A stretch of DNA of 64,000 bases from Robiginitomaculum sp. (lineage in GTDB: Bacteria > Pseudomonadota > Alphaproteobacteria > Caulobacterales > Maricaulaceae), in the NCBI GenBank assembly GCA_021776635.1, contig JAJFFN010000004.1, forward strand, positions 1 to 64,000, read 5' to 3'. Shown in pieces: positions 1-8,794 of this stretch (position 1 is the stretch's first letter; every line of letters starts with the position of its first letter). The notes beneath the pieces were generated by a model. The model was not told where the DNA came from and ran no database searches. It worked only from the letters and a program-made list of their open reading frames with translations. Position numbers and translations under genes: made by a program.

Positions 1-309
1 GAAATAACGTGTGTTTTCTATATCTTACGTGTGGCTTGGGCGATCTTTGCTTTTTGGATTGCGTTGCGTCCCTTGACCGGGGCTAAAGCCCCGCTCTGCG
101 AGCCACGCCTTACCAAAAAACAAATCTCATCCCATCAAAGTGGTTCCATATCAAAATGGAGTGCTCTAAGGAATATATTTTTCAGAAGCTCACGGTTGCA
201 AAACGAATGAATATACCTATATACCCGCCAATTACTTATGTATTCGGTTAACCCCAAACTAAGATTTCACACTTAGATTTGATTCCAAATAAAGAGAAAC
301 AAGAGAACA
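1..309. other. Non-coding region upstream of greA
   Basis: No convincing gene is visible in the first 309 bases. The region holds a short GC-rich hairpin at 78-93 (CGGGGC stem, TAAA loop, GCCCCG) without a following T-run, so it is not a convincing terminator. GTGGCT at 32-37 can pair with AGCCAC at 101-106 around it. The rest is AT-rich leader sequence for greA. Confidence 0.6.
196..223 (+). promoter_or_regulatory. Putative sigma70-type promoter of greA
   Basis: TTGCAA at 196-201 and TATATA at 218-223 are separated by 16 bases, giving a plausible -35/-10 pair and an untranslated leader of about 80 bases before greA. It rests on consensus matching only. Confidence 0.35.
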
Positions 310-783
310 ATGAAAAAATTTCCAATGACTGTCCCCGGCCATGCGGCCTTGGAGACGGAACTCAAACAACTAAAAACCGAAGAGCGTCCATATATTATCA
401 ATGCGATTGCAGTTGCCCGCGAGCATGGTGATTTAAAGGAAAACGCGGAATACCATGCGGCAAAGGAAAAACAGGGATTTATTGAAGGACGCATTCAAGA
501 GCTGGAAAGCAAATTGACTTTGGCTATGGTCATTGATGCTGCCAAGCTTGGCGGAGATACCGTAAAATTTGGTGCAACCGTGACGATCGTCAACGAAGAT
601 ACTGACGAAGAAAGCACATATCAGATAGTTGGCGAAGATGAAGCAAGTATAAAAAACAAGAAAATTTCAATCACAGCACCTATAGCCCGCGCTTTGATTT
701 CAAAAGAAGTCGGCGATGTAATTGAAGTCAATGCACCAGGCGGCTCAAAATCCTACGAAATACTGGATATCGCCTACGTCTAA
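310..783 (+). CDS. greA: Transcription elongation factor GreA
   Basis: GreA inserts its coiled coil into the secondary channel of RNA polymerase and stimulates cleavage of backtracked transcripts. The 157-residue length is typical. The N-terminal half (about 1-75) is the antiparallel coiled coil, and its tip carries [10 protein letters not shown] at 40-49, including the conserved acidic residues D41 and E44. The C-terminal half is the FKBP-like domain that contacts polymerase. The start is preceded by AAGAGAACA, a modest ribosome binding site. The stop codon shares one base with the next start (TAATG), so greA is probably cotranscribed with the ELM1-family gene. Confidence 0.97.
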   Translation: MKKFPMTVPGHAALETELKQLKTEERPYIINAIAVAREHGDLKENAEYHAAKEKQGFIEGRIQELESKLTLAMVIDAAKLGGDTVKFGATVTIVNEDTDEESTYQIVGEDEASIKNKKISITAPIARALISKEVGDVIEVNAPGGSKSYEILDIAYV

Positions 784-1754
784 TGTCACGCCTAAAAACA
801 AATGCAATGCTGACATGTCTGGTTATATCTGATGGTCGTCGCGGCATTGAAAATCAGGCCTTGGGGTTAGCAGAAGCGGCTGCACGGTTACGGGCACTTG
901 AAATTACAAGGCATAAAGTCACATCAAAGGATGTCTTCAAGGCCTTGCCGCCCAAAATACAATATAAGATAAAGCCTAAGCCCGAAAATTACGGCATTGC
1001 GGATTTGCCAAAAATAGCAATCGGCTGCGGACGCCAGGCAATTGCACCGTTAATGGCACTAAAAAAAACTGCAGGCGAACAAATTTTCACTGTTTTTGTC
1101 CAAGACCCACGGATTGATCCCAAGCATTTTGATTTGGTTATAGCGCCGCAGCACGACAGCATAACCGGTAAAAATGTGCTCTCCATGATCGGTTCCCCCA
1201 ACCGTATTACAAGGGACGGCCTTAATGACGCAGTCAGTCTATTTGCTAAAAAATTTGCTAAACTTCCCAAACCGCGCATAGCCGTATTGATTGGTGGTTC
1301 ATCAAAAACCCATAAGCTTACCCGCGCCGTACACAAGCAACATATGCAAGCCGTTTCCGCATTAGCTGAACAAAACATGTCGCTTATGATTACTACGTCT
1401 CGCCGTACACCTAAGTGGGCTGTTGCAGATTACCAAAAAATTGCAGCGGTTACTAAACACGTCTGGTTTTGGGACGGAAGTGGCGACAATCCGTATTTCG
1501 CATTTCTGGGTGCCGCAAAAGCAATTCTGGTTAGCGAAGACAGCACCAATATGCTCACCGAAGCTTGTACAACTGGCAAGCCGGTATACACATTGCCAAT
1601 GGCAGGAGCACCCGGGAAATTTGAGAAACTATACGACGTCTTAAAACTCAATTGTCAGCTTGCGCCATTTGATGGTCGTGTAACAAATCCAAGTTACACT
1701 CCTCTTATGGAAACAACGCGGATAGCAAACATTTTATTACGGCGAATAAATTAA
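783..1754 (+). CDS. Mitochondrial fission ELM1-like family protein (DUF1022)
   Basis: A 323-residue protein of the ELM1/DUF1022 family, which is widespread in Alphaproteobacteria and related to plant ELM1, a factor recruiting dynamin to mitochondria. The bacterial role is not settled; the fold resembles GT-B glycosyltransferases. Visible family features are the N-terminal SDGRRGIENQALGLAEA segment, a central IGGSSKTHKL motif and the late SEDSTNMLTEACTTGKPVY segment, which resembles a glycosyltransferase nucleotide-sugar site. No signal peptide or membrane segment is seen. The start overlaps the greA stop by one base. Family assignment is firm; molecular function is inference. Confidence 0.85.
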   Translation: MSRLKTNAMLTCLVISDGRRGIENQALGLAEAAARLRALEITRHKVTSKDVFKALPPKIQYKIKPKPENYGIADLPKIAIGCGRQAIAPLMALKKTAGEQIFTVFVQDPRIDPKHFDLVIAPQHDSITGKNVLSMIGSPNRITRDGLNDAVSLFAKKFAKLPKPRIAVLIGGSSKTHKLTRAVHKQHMQAVSALAEQNMSLMITTSRRTPKWAVADYQKIAAVTKHVWFWDGSGDNPYFAFLGAAKAILVSEDSTNMLTEACTTGKPVYTLPMAGAPGKFEKLYDVLKLNCQLAPFDGRVTNPSYTPLMETTRIANILLRRIN

Positions 1755-1840
1755 AGCAAAAGCAAAAGAATACATCTTGTTTGCTTGCCTTTACTACGCT
1801 CACACACTACCTAAGGCCTAAATCAAAAACAGAGAAATTT

Positions 1841-2797
1841 ATGCCCGATACGTCACAAGACAATATCCATCACAAAGTCCTTATTATTGGTTCTGGCCCA
1901 GCCGGATACACAGCAGCCGTTTATGCCGCGCGCGCTATGTTGGAACCTGCGATTGTTGCAGGCATGCAACCTGGCGGACAGTTGACGATTACAACTGAAG
2001 TAGAAAACTATCCTGGTTTTCCTGAAATTCAGGGACCGGAATTAATGGAACACTTTAAAACGCATGCTCTGAAATTTGGCACAAAAATCTATGAAGATTT
2101 GATCACAGATGTGGATTTCTCCAAACGGCCATTTACGATGAAAGGCGATACAGATACAATATATACGGCTGACGCGGTTATTATTGCCACGGGTGCGCAA
2201 GCAAAATGGCTCGGTTTGCCTTCTGAAGATTATTTCCAAGGTTTTGGGGTATCCGCTTGCGCAACGTGCGACGGGTTTTTCTTTAGGGACAAAGAAGTCA
2301 TTGTCGTAGGCGGCGGAAATACGGCAGTTGAAGAAGCACTCTTTTTAACGAATTTTGCCTCTAAAGTTATTCTGGTACACCGTCGGGATGAATTGCGGTC
2401 CGAGAAAATTTTACAAAAGCGCTTATTTGAAAACCCAAAAGTGGAGATACTTTGGGATACAACGCTCGTCGAAATTCTTGGTGATGATATGCCCAAAGGA
2501 GTAACGGGTGCAAAATTGAAAAACCTAAAAACCGGCGAGGAATATGACCGCCCTGTGCACGGCGTATTTATTGCTATCGGGCACAAACCTTCGACCGAAA
2601 TATTCAAAGGCCATGTCAAAATGAACGGCGGTGGATATATTGAAACCGCACCTGACAGCACCGCAACCGATATTCCAGGCGTATTTGCGGCGGGCGATGT
2701 CAGCGACGAAATATTCCGCCAAGCCGTGACAGCAGCAGGACTTGGCTGTATGAGTGCCTTGGAGGCCGAAAAATGGCTGACAGAAAATGGAGAATAA
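1841..2797 (+). CDS. trxB: Thioredoxin-disulfide reductase
   Basis: NADPH-dependent flavoenzyme that reduces thioredoxin in the cytosol. With the ATG at 1841 the product has 318 residues, the usual size; an in-frame TTG at 1781 would add 20 residues that do not look like the family. The FAD-binding GSGPAG is at 17-22, the redox-active CATC pair at C140/C143, the NADPH-binding GGGNTA at 157-162, and the C-terminal FAD motif PGVFAAGDV near the end. The next gene starts immediately after the stop (TAAATG), so it is likely cotranscribed with the LysR regulator. Confidence 0.97.
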   Translation: MPDTSQDNIHHKVLIIGSGPAGYTAAVYAARAMLEPAIVAGMQPGGQLTITTEVENYPGFPEIQGPELMEHFKTHALKFGTKIYEDLITDVDFSKRPFTMKGDTDTIYTADAVIIATGAQAKWLGLPSEDYFQGFGVSACATCDGFFFRDKEVIVVGGGNTAVEEALFLTNFASKVILVHRRDELRSEKILQKRLFENPKVEILWDTTLVEILGDDMPKGVTGAKLKNLKTGEEYDRPVHGVFIAIGHKPSTEIFKGHVKMNGGGYIETAPDSTATDIPGVFAAGDVSDEIFRQAVTAAGLGCMSALEAEKWLTENGE

Positions 2798-3706
2798 ATG
2801 CCGGATACGCTGGATTGGGATAAACTAAAAACATTTCATGCTGCTGCTGACGAAGGTTCATTGACTGCAGCAGCAAATCGTTTGCGAATTTCTCAGTCTG
2901 CAGTTTCGCGACAAATTTCTGCATTGGAGCATCAACTTGGCGCCCCCCTTTTTCATAGGCATGCACGCGGTTTAACAATGACCGAACAAGGGAGAATACT
3001 TTTTAAGTCTTCCCAAGATATGGCCCACCAAGCCGCTCTCGCGCAGGCCAATGTTGTCGATTCACAACAAAAACCCCAAGGGGTCATACGGGTTTCCACG
3101 CCCATATCACTTGGTTCAAACTGGCTTATTTCCTTGCTCCCAGATTTCAATAAACAATACCCATTAATTCGCATCGAATTGTTGCTGGAAGACGAAGAAC
3201 ATGATTTATCTACTATGGATATTGATTGTGCCTTACGTCCTTGGCCATCTACACAGGGCGATGTTATTGAACGCAAACTCGGTACGATCTCACAAAGTTT
3301 GTATGCTTCACATAATTATCTGGCAAAACATGGTGCACCTGTTGATGTACACGACCTTGACAAACATGATGCCGTTGCTTTTGGAGAAATTATTCCTAGC
3401 AGGCTTGCGAGCGCAAATTGGGTATTAGAATTAGGCCGCGCTGAAGGCAATCCGCGCACACCCGTTTTGGCTGTTAATAATCTTCACGGCATTATGCGTG
3501 CCGCAGAAGCCGATTTGGGCATTGTCGGCATCCCCGATTATATGGTCGCCATGTCCAAACGATTGGTGCGCGTTTTACCACAAATCAGTGGTGAACCTTT
3601 TGATATCTACTTTGTATATCCGACTGAACTTCGTGGTTCAACACGTGTGCGAGTCTTTAGAGAGTTTCTTTTAAAGGCCGCAAAAAGATGGCGACGGAAC
3701 AAATAA
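2798..3706 (+). CDS. LysR family transcriptional regulator
   Basis: A 302-residue LysR-type regulator. The winged helix-turn-helix lies at about 5-65 and includes AAANRLRISQSAVSRQISAL; a substrate-binding-like effector domain fills the rest. The effector is unknown. It abuts trxB with no gap, and no divergently transcribed target is present, so it may act on a distant locus or on its own operon. LysR proteins next to trxB recur in related Alphaproteobacteria by recollection, but no target can be read from this sequence. Confidence 0.93.
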   Translation: MPDTLDWDKLKTFHAAADEGSLTAAANRLRISQSAVSRQISALEHQLGAPLFHRHARGLTMTEQGRILFKSSQDMAHQAALAQANVVDSQQKPQGVIRVSTPISLGSNWLISLLPDFNKQYPLIRIELLLEDEEHDLSTMDIDCALRPWPSTQGDVIERKLGTISQSLYASHNYLAKHGAPVDVHDLDKHDAVAFGEIIPSRLASANWVLELGRAEGNPRTPVLAVNNLHGIMRAAEADLGIVGIPDYMVAMSKRLVRVLPQISGEPFDIYFVYPTELRGSTRVRVFREFLLKAAKRWRRNK

Positions 3707-3744
3707 GCATGCATAAATGCATAGGAGGTGTGACAATTTGGCAC

Positions 3745-3773
3745 TGCACATTCCTTAAAATAATGCCTATATA
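3745..3773 (+). promoter_or_regulatory. Putative promoter of the candidate sRNA
   Basis: TGCACA (3745-3750) and TATATA (3768-3773) are 17 bases apart, and a perfect TATAAT overlaps at 3770-3775. Either -10 places the transcript start near 3780, about 115 bases before the terminator end. Confidence 0.4.
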
Positions 3774-3779
3774 ATAATT

Positions 3780-3895
3780 ATCGGATGATTGATGCTTCCC
3801 CAGCGTCTCATTTGACCAACCGCGTACAGTTCCTCCCCGAATAGTATTGCGAAGACTTAGCCGAGCTTTTGTAATCAGAAGTTCGGCTTTTTTTT
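3780..3895 (+). ncRNA. Candidate trans-acting small RNA
   Basis: The intergenic space between the LysR gene and the hybrid kinase contains a promoter-like element, about 80 bases without an open frame, and a strong rho-independent terminator. The body carries two C-rich stretches: TCCCC in the loop of a small hairpin (ATGCT/AGCGT stem, 3793-3807) and TTCCTCCCC at about 3829-3837. Unpaired CUCC-type anti-Shine-Dalgarno motifs followed by a U-rich terminator are characteristic of Hfq-dependent alphaproteobacterial sRNAs such as the AbcR/alpha-r15 and cuckoo classes. No similarity to a named sRNA could be tested. Alternatively it is a leader or the LysR 3' untranslated region. Confidence 0.45.
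3859..3895 (+). terminator. Strong rho-independent terminator
   Basis: A 13-base-pair stem (3859-3871 with 3876-3888, two G-T pairs, starting AGCCGA and ending TCGGCT) closes a TAAT tetraloop and is followed by eight T residues at 3888-3895. Confidence 0.85.
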
Positions 3896-3985
3896 ATATA
3901 ATTCCTACTAAGCACAAACTTCTATTAACATTCTTTCGCTAATATTCACCCAAATAAATATCTTGGATAGCAAAGAAGATTGATT

Positions 3986-6439
3986 ATGGGCAGACTTGAT
4001 GAAAACGAAATAGACAATGACGAAGTTATCGGACAAGAAATTGATAGTTTTCGAATGCGAAATGGCATGGAAACTGAATTATTCCAAATCTTGGACCAGG
4101 CCCTTGATATTGGCATTAGTGTCCTAGACAAAGACTTGAACTATTTATACATCAACCGTTCTGCAGCCGACATTTTGCAACTGAAAGAAGGCGAATTCGA
4201 AGTAGGTGATCCATTAAGCAAAGTCCATAAAATGATAGTGGACAAAGGGGTTATCGACGAAAAAGTTATTAACCGCCATAAATTATCGCCTGAAGAATTG
4301 CGTAAGGTGTTTCGTTCAGGTTTGGAAATTTCGAAAGACCTAACACCGTTTTTGGACGGTACAGTACAACGTTTAGTGCGAAAACAAACGAAAAGTGGCT
4401 ACACAGTTTCCATAAATCACGATGTGACGAAGTTGTTGCAAAAAGAAGAAATGCTGCAAAAAGCACTAGAGCTTGGGCAATCAGGCTATTGGATTTATGA
4501 TTTTCAAACGAAAAAACTTGAGCTTAGCACTTCGCTCAGTGCAATCTTGTCAAAACAAGAATTAAACGATCTACATACCAAAGGTATATATTCTATGGTA
4601 CACCCAGAGGATCGGGAGGGCTATAAAAATGCGCTTATCCAAATGCAGGAGAATAGTGATACAATTAATTTTGTCGGCCGCAATAAAGCGGCGGACAAAT
4701 GGTTCCATACAACCGGTAATTCTGAACGTGATGCCAATGGTAAATTGGTACGGTTGCGTGCTTTTGTCAAAGATATCACTACAGAAACTTTGCAAGCGCA
4801 AGAACTAGAAAAGGCCAAAGACGAAGCCATTGCGGCAAGTGTCGCTAAATCCGAATTCCTTGCGAATATGAGCCACGAAATTCGCACCCCAATGAATGGT
4901 GTGCTGGGAATGGCCGAGCTCTTGGAAGAATCGGATATAGATGAACGACAACGGGAATTTGTAGATGTCATTACACGATCATCAAATGCGCTCTTGACCA
5001 TTATCAATGACATATTGGACTTTTCAAAAATCGAGGCCGGTGCATTTGAACTGGACCCCGTTGAATTTAACCTTCGAGATGTTCTTGCTGATGTCACGTC
5101 TCTTCTCTCAACAAAGGCGCAGGAAAAAGGTCTGGAACTCATCATAAATTACCCACCTTATATGGAAAATTATTTTGTTGGTGATGCTGGACGTATGCGT
5201 CAAATTATTACAAATATGGTTGGAAATGCTGTCAAATTTACTGAGGTCGGACATGTATTAATCAATGTTAAAGTTAAAAACTACAACGAAAGCCGCGCAG
5301 ATTTAACCGTAGAAATCACTGATACAGGTATTGGTATCGAGCCAGAAAAATTGGCACACATCTTTGAAAAATTCACACAAGCAGATAACAGTACGACCAG
5401 AGTATATGGCGGAACAGGACTGGGTCTTAGTATTTCAAAACACATCGTCGAATTAATGGGCGGCGAGATGCAAGTCAGTTCCGTTCTTGGTAAAGGCTCA
5501 ACGTTTAAATTTAATATTCCCGTCCCAATTGACACCACTGCAGACAGAACCAAGCGCGATACAACTAATTTAAAAGGCCTGCGTGCCCTTATTGTTGACG
5601 ACATCGCCATAAACAGAACAATATTGATGGAACGCCTAAGAGCCTGGGATATCCAACCAACAGCCGTACAAGATGCTGTCGAGGCTCTTGTTTTCCTTAA
5701 ACAAGAAGCGAAGCAAGGTCGGTCTATAGACATTATCGTTATGGATTATCTCATGCCCGGCATGAACGGCAAAGACCTTGCCGCACTGCTAGGTTCCAAC
5801 CCCAGTACAAGTGATATTCCTATCATTATGTTGTCATCTTGCGACCAACCCGTTTCATCCCAAGAATTAAAAGCAATTGGTATCCAAGCGCATTTAGTGA
5901 AACCCGTTCGTGAAGGTCAATTATATGACAACTTGGTAAAGATAATTTCCGATACAAAACACAAACCAAAACAAGACGTTATCAATAAACCTACAGCACA
6001 CTTGCAAAACACAACTGCTGCCATATCTGAAAAAGTAAAGATATTGGTTGCGGAAGATTTTCTTCTCAACCAAGATGTCGTGAGGCTCATGTTGCAAGAT
6101 TCTAAATTTACGCCGGTCTTTGCAAATAATGGCCGCGAAGCTGTTGATAAATTCAAACAAGAGCCAAACGCATTTAAAGCCGTTTTAATGGATATTTCCA
6201 TGCCAGTTATGGATGGTTATGAAGCCTCAGAACTCATCCACGCCTATCAAGCAAATAATGGGCAATCCCTAATACCCATTATTGCTCTCACGGGTCACGC
6301 CTTAAAACATGATAAAGAGAAATGCCTTGATTCCAGCATGAACGATTATCTGACGAAGCCTGTGAAACAAGACATTCTTTTGGCTTTGCTAGAAAAATGG
6401 GTGTTTGGGCAAGAAGCAAATGCCGTAGTAAACGCTTAG
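3986..6439 (+). CDS. Cytosolic hybrid sensor histidine kinase/response regulator
   Basis: An 817-residue hybrid kinase; the ATG at 3986 is preferred over an in-frame TTG two codons upstream. No membrane segment is visible, so it should sense a cytosolic cue. Order: PAS-like domain about 30-150, second PAS (PAS_3 type) about 160-268, HisKA with SHEIRTP and phospho-accepting H297, HATPase_c with an N box (NMVGNAVKF, about 410-418), DTGIGI and GGTGLGL, then two receiver domains with acceptors D587 ([11 protein letters not shown]) and D736 (LMDISMP) and conserved lysines about 639 and 791. There is no C-terminal Hpt domain, so a separate phosphotransfer protein is needed. It follows the sRNA terminator and has no cognate regulator beside it. 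Confidence 0.93.
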   Translation: MGRLDENEIDNDEVIGQEIDSFRMRNGMETELFQILDQALDIGISVLDKDLNYLYINRSAADILQLKEGEFEVGDPLSKVHKMIVDKGVIDEKVINRHKLSPEELRKVFRSGLEISKDLTPFLDGTVQRLVRKQTKSGYTVSINHDVTKLLQKEEMLQKALELGQSGYWIYDFQTKKLELSTSLSAILSKQELNDLHTKGIYSMVHPEDREGYKNALIQMQENSDTINFVGRNKAADKWFHTTGNSERDANGKLVRLRAFVKDITTETLQAQELEKAKDEAIAASVAKSEFLANMSHEIRTPMNGVLGMAELLEESDIDERQREFVDVITRSSNALLTIINDILDFSKIEAGAFELDPVEFNLRDVLADVTSLLSTKAQEKGLELIINYPPYMENYFVGDAGRMRQIITNMVGNAVKFTEVGHVLINVKVKNYNESRADLTVEITDTGIGIEPEKLAHIFEKFTQADNSTTRVYGGTGLGLSISKHIVELMGGEMQVSSVLGKGSTFKFNIPVPIDTTADRTKRDTTNLKGLRALIVDDIAINRTILMERLRAWDIQPTAVQDAVEALVFLKQEAKQGRSIDIIVMDYLMPGMNGKDLAALLGSNPSTSDIPIIMLSSCDQPVSSQELKAIGIQAHLVKPVREGQLYDNLVKIISDTKHKPKQDVINKPTAHLQNTTAAISEKVKILVAEDFLLNQDVVRLMLQDSKFTPVFANNGREAVDKFKQEPNAFKAVLMDISMPVMDGYEASELIHAYQANNGQSLIPIIALTGHALKHDKEKCLDSSMNDYLTKPVKQDILLALLEKWVFGQEANAVVNA

Positions 6440-6480
6440 AAAAGTTGGTGTTTACTATAAGAATATATGGACAAGACCTC

Positions 6481-7683
6481 TTATTTCACATTTTGACAAA
6501 ATTCGGAAATGCGCTCACAGGCCGTTTTTAAGGTTGCCATATCAGTCGCATAGGAAATTCTAAAGTTTGGGCTTGCGTAGAAAGCACTTCCTGGCACGAC
6601 GGCAACCAAAGCTTCTTCTAAAATAGCTTCGGCCACGTGAATGTCTGTTTCCATCAATTTACCACCGCCGCTCGTGCGGCCTATTAACCCAGAGCAATCA
6701 GGATAAACATAAAATGCGCCGTCTGGTTTCGCACATTGCAAACCTTTTGCCGCTTGTAGTGCGCTAACAACCATATCACGCCGTAATGCAAAAGCTTTAA
6801 CCCGCTCGGACATAAAGTCATGAGACCCGTTCAGTGCAGCTACTGCCGCCCACTGGCTTAGAGAGCATGCGTTTGTAGTGGTCTGCGCCATAACTTTAGC
6901 CATCAATTTAATCAACCAACGAGGCCCGCCAGCATACCCAATGCGCCAACCTGTCATGGCATATGCTTTGGAGACGCCGTTCATTGTCAAAGTACGTTCA
7001 AATAATTTTGGAGAGGCCTGCGCAAGTGTAACAAAGTTTAAATTATCGTAGACAAGATGCTCATAAATATCATCACTAAGAACCATAATATGGGGATGCG
7101 CTAGTAGAACATCTCCAATTTCCGCCAACTCGGCCACACTGTAAGCCATACCTGTCGGGTTTGACGGTGAATTTAAAATCAACCATTTGGTGTTAGGGGT
7201 TATGGCATCTGCAAGCGCTGCCACATCTAGTTTGTAATCATCTTGCGCTTTGCAGTGTACTATAATTGGTGTTGCACCACAAAGCCTAACAATATCAGGG
7301 TAAGACACCCAACAAGGTGTGGGGATAATCACTTCATCACCAGGGTTTAATGTCGCCAACATTGCATTAAAGATGATAGTCTTACCACCTGGCGCAACAC
7401 TGATATTTTCAGGGTTATATTGCAGATGATTATCCCGTGAAAATTTTTGGACTATAGCCCTTTTTAGTTCGGGTATTCCGTCTACATTTGTATATTTTGT
7501 TTTGTCTGCTGCTATGGCTTTTATTGCCGCCTGTTTAATATGTTCCGGTGTATCAAAATCCGGCTCCCCGGCTCCGAGCCCTATCACATCGAGGCCTTTG
7601 GCGCGTAAATCCCGCGCCTGCTGTGTAACGACTATGGTTGCCGAAGGTTTTACCGTATTCAAATGTTTTGAAGATTGTTCCAT
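6481..7683 (-). CDS. Pyridoxal-phosphate-dependent aminotransferase (aspartate aminotransferase type, class I)
   Basis: A 400-residue class I aminotransferase of the alphaproteobacterial AatA type (subgroup I-beta), interconverting aspartate and oxaloacetate with 2-oxoglutarate; some relatives also use prephenate or aromatic acids. Visible landmarks are GLGAGEPDFDTP in the N-terminal arm, NSPSNPTG, the SDDIYEHLVYD stretch that contacts the cofactor, the PLP lysine in MNGVSKAYAMTGWRIGY, and the substrate-carboxylate arginine in FRISYAT. It converges on the hybrid kinase. Substrate preference cannot be read from sequence alone. Confidence 0.93.
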   Translation of the reverse strand: MEQSSKHLNTVKPSATIVVTQQARDLRAKGLDVIGLGAGEPDFDTPEHIKQAAIKAIAADKTKYTNVDGIPELKRAIVQKFSRDNHLQYNPENISVAPGGKTIIFNAMLATLNPGDEVIIPTPCWVSYPDIVRLCGATPIIVHCKAQDDYKLDVAALADAITPNTKWLILNSPSNPTGMAYSVAELAEIGDVLLAHPHIMVLSDDIYEHLVYDNLNFVTLAQASPKLFERTLTMNGVSKAYAMTGWRIGYAGGPRWLIKLMAKVMAQTTTNACSLSQWAAVAALNGSHDFMSERVKAFALRRDMVVSALQAAKGLQCAKPDGAFYVYPDCSGLIGRTSGGGKLMETDIHVAEAILEEALVAVVPGSAFYASPNFRISYATDMATLKTACERISEFCQNVK

Positions 7684-7740
7684 ATTATAAACCCAATTCT
7701 AATTTTCCGTAAACCCAAAACGTCAAATCCTCAGATACGT

Positions 7741-8715
7741 TTAATCTAAGCAAATTCTCTCCCCAGCTCTCGCTACTTTGTACCCAGATTTTTCAATATC
7801 CTCATAGGCATTCGTATTTTTATCGTGGGCTGGATTAGTATGATTGAGATGTATGAAGCGGATTTTTGCACGGCTCATTGGGTCTAACGCTTTTAGCATT
7901 TCCATTGTGTGGATAATTGTTGGATGAGGTATTTTGCTCATATCACGTCCGGGAAGTTCATCACCACTATAAAATGTTCCATCCAAAAATAAATAATTAT
8001 TGTTGGCGATGACAGTTTCAAGCTTAGTACCTGCTTCGTCCCATTGCTCCCAACTATCAATATCAGGGATATACACCGCAGATTTTCCGCCGCCTAGCAG
8101 ACGGTAACCTACAGTTTCCGTGTATTCGCCACGGTGCGGAACTGTGAATGGTGTAATTGAAATTTTATCACTTATTTTGACGGTATTTTGGTCAGCAAGT
8201 GGTTTAATGTCGATATTGTTTAATTTCACCAACAAATCCCATGGGCCGTTATTTTCCAGAAAATTATGCATTTTTGGCATGGCATAAACGGGAACGCTTT
8301 TGGCTCCCCCATTTCCTGTGTTGAGGGCTTCTCGTCCAAATTGGGCAAGACCTAGATAATGCCCCATATGGCCGTGGGTCAAGAATATCTCACCAAGATG
8401 CAATCCTTCAACTTCATTACTGATTTCCAGCATATGCATTTGGTATTTCACGTCAGGTGTTGCGTCGAACAAAGAATAACTAGCCGCTTCTCTATTGACC
8501 AAAGCAATTGAGCTAGCCGTACGAATTAATGATGAGCTTCTCCAAGCGGGATCGCTAGTATTGCCTATTTGTGGTTTTCCTGCATCTTGTGCCGTGCCAA
8601 GGACAACTAAACTAGCATTGCATGTATCTGCGATAGTTTCGACCTCTTTAGCTTGGCACGCAAACAACCCAAATACTCCGCCAATGGCTAAACTCGTAAA
8701 AAATTTATTTTTCAT
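7741..8715 (-). CDS. PqqB-like metallo-beta-lactamase-fold lipoprotein
   Basis: A 324-residue protein with an N-terminal lipoprotein-type signal (lipobox around LFAC, Cys at about 20), so probably periplasmic and membrane anchored. The body resembles PqqB: VLGTAQDAGKPQIG near the N-terminus, a THGHMGHYLGL metal site, IPDIDSWEQWDE, FLDGTFYSGDE and late HPTI and HLNHTNP histidines. PqqB acts in pyrroloquinoline quinone biosynthesis, but no other pqq gene is nearby and export is atypical for PqqB, so this is more likely a PqqB-like hydrolase with an independent substrate. It is transcribed divergently from the antiporter. Confidence 0.8.
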   Translation of the reverse strand: MKNKFFTSLAIGGVFGLFACQAKEVETIADTCNASLVVLGTAQDAGKPQIGNTSDPAWRSSSLIRTASSIALVNREAASYSLFDATPDVKYQMHMLEISNEVEGLHLGEIFLTHGHMGHYLGLAQFGREALNTGNGGAKSVPVYAMPKMHNFLENNGPWDLLVKLNNIDIKPLADQNTVKISDKISITPFTVPHRGEYTETVGYRLLGGGKSAVYIPDIDSWEQWDEAGTKLETVIANNNYLFLDGTFYSGDELPGRDMSKIPHPTIIHTMEMLKALDPMSRAKIRFIHLNHTNPAHDKNTNAYEDIEKSGYKVARAGERICLD

Positions 8716-8794
8716 TATATTGATCCCTTTGTACCTTAATCCTATTACCTAGTTTTAGTATTTGATATAAGCACGTAACGAAAGAGGGGAATCA

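Noticed and set aside
78..93. GC hairpin before greA as a terminator
   Set aside because: No T-run follows it and the upstream gene is not in the window.
3709..3742. ATGCAT repeat and AGGAGGTG as a leader-peptide start
   Set aside because: The only frame after it is six codons and begins with TTG; more likely part of the intergenic spacer.
4621..5145. 174-codon minus-strand frame opposite the hybrid kinase
   Set aside because: Lies wholly over the HisKA and PAS coding region, which is unmistakable.
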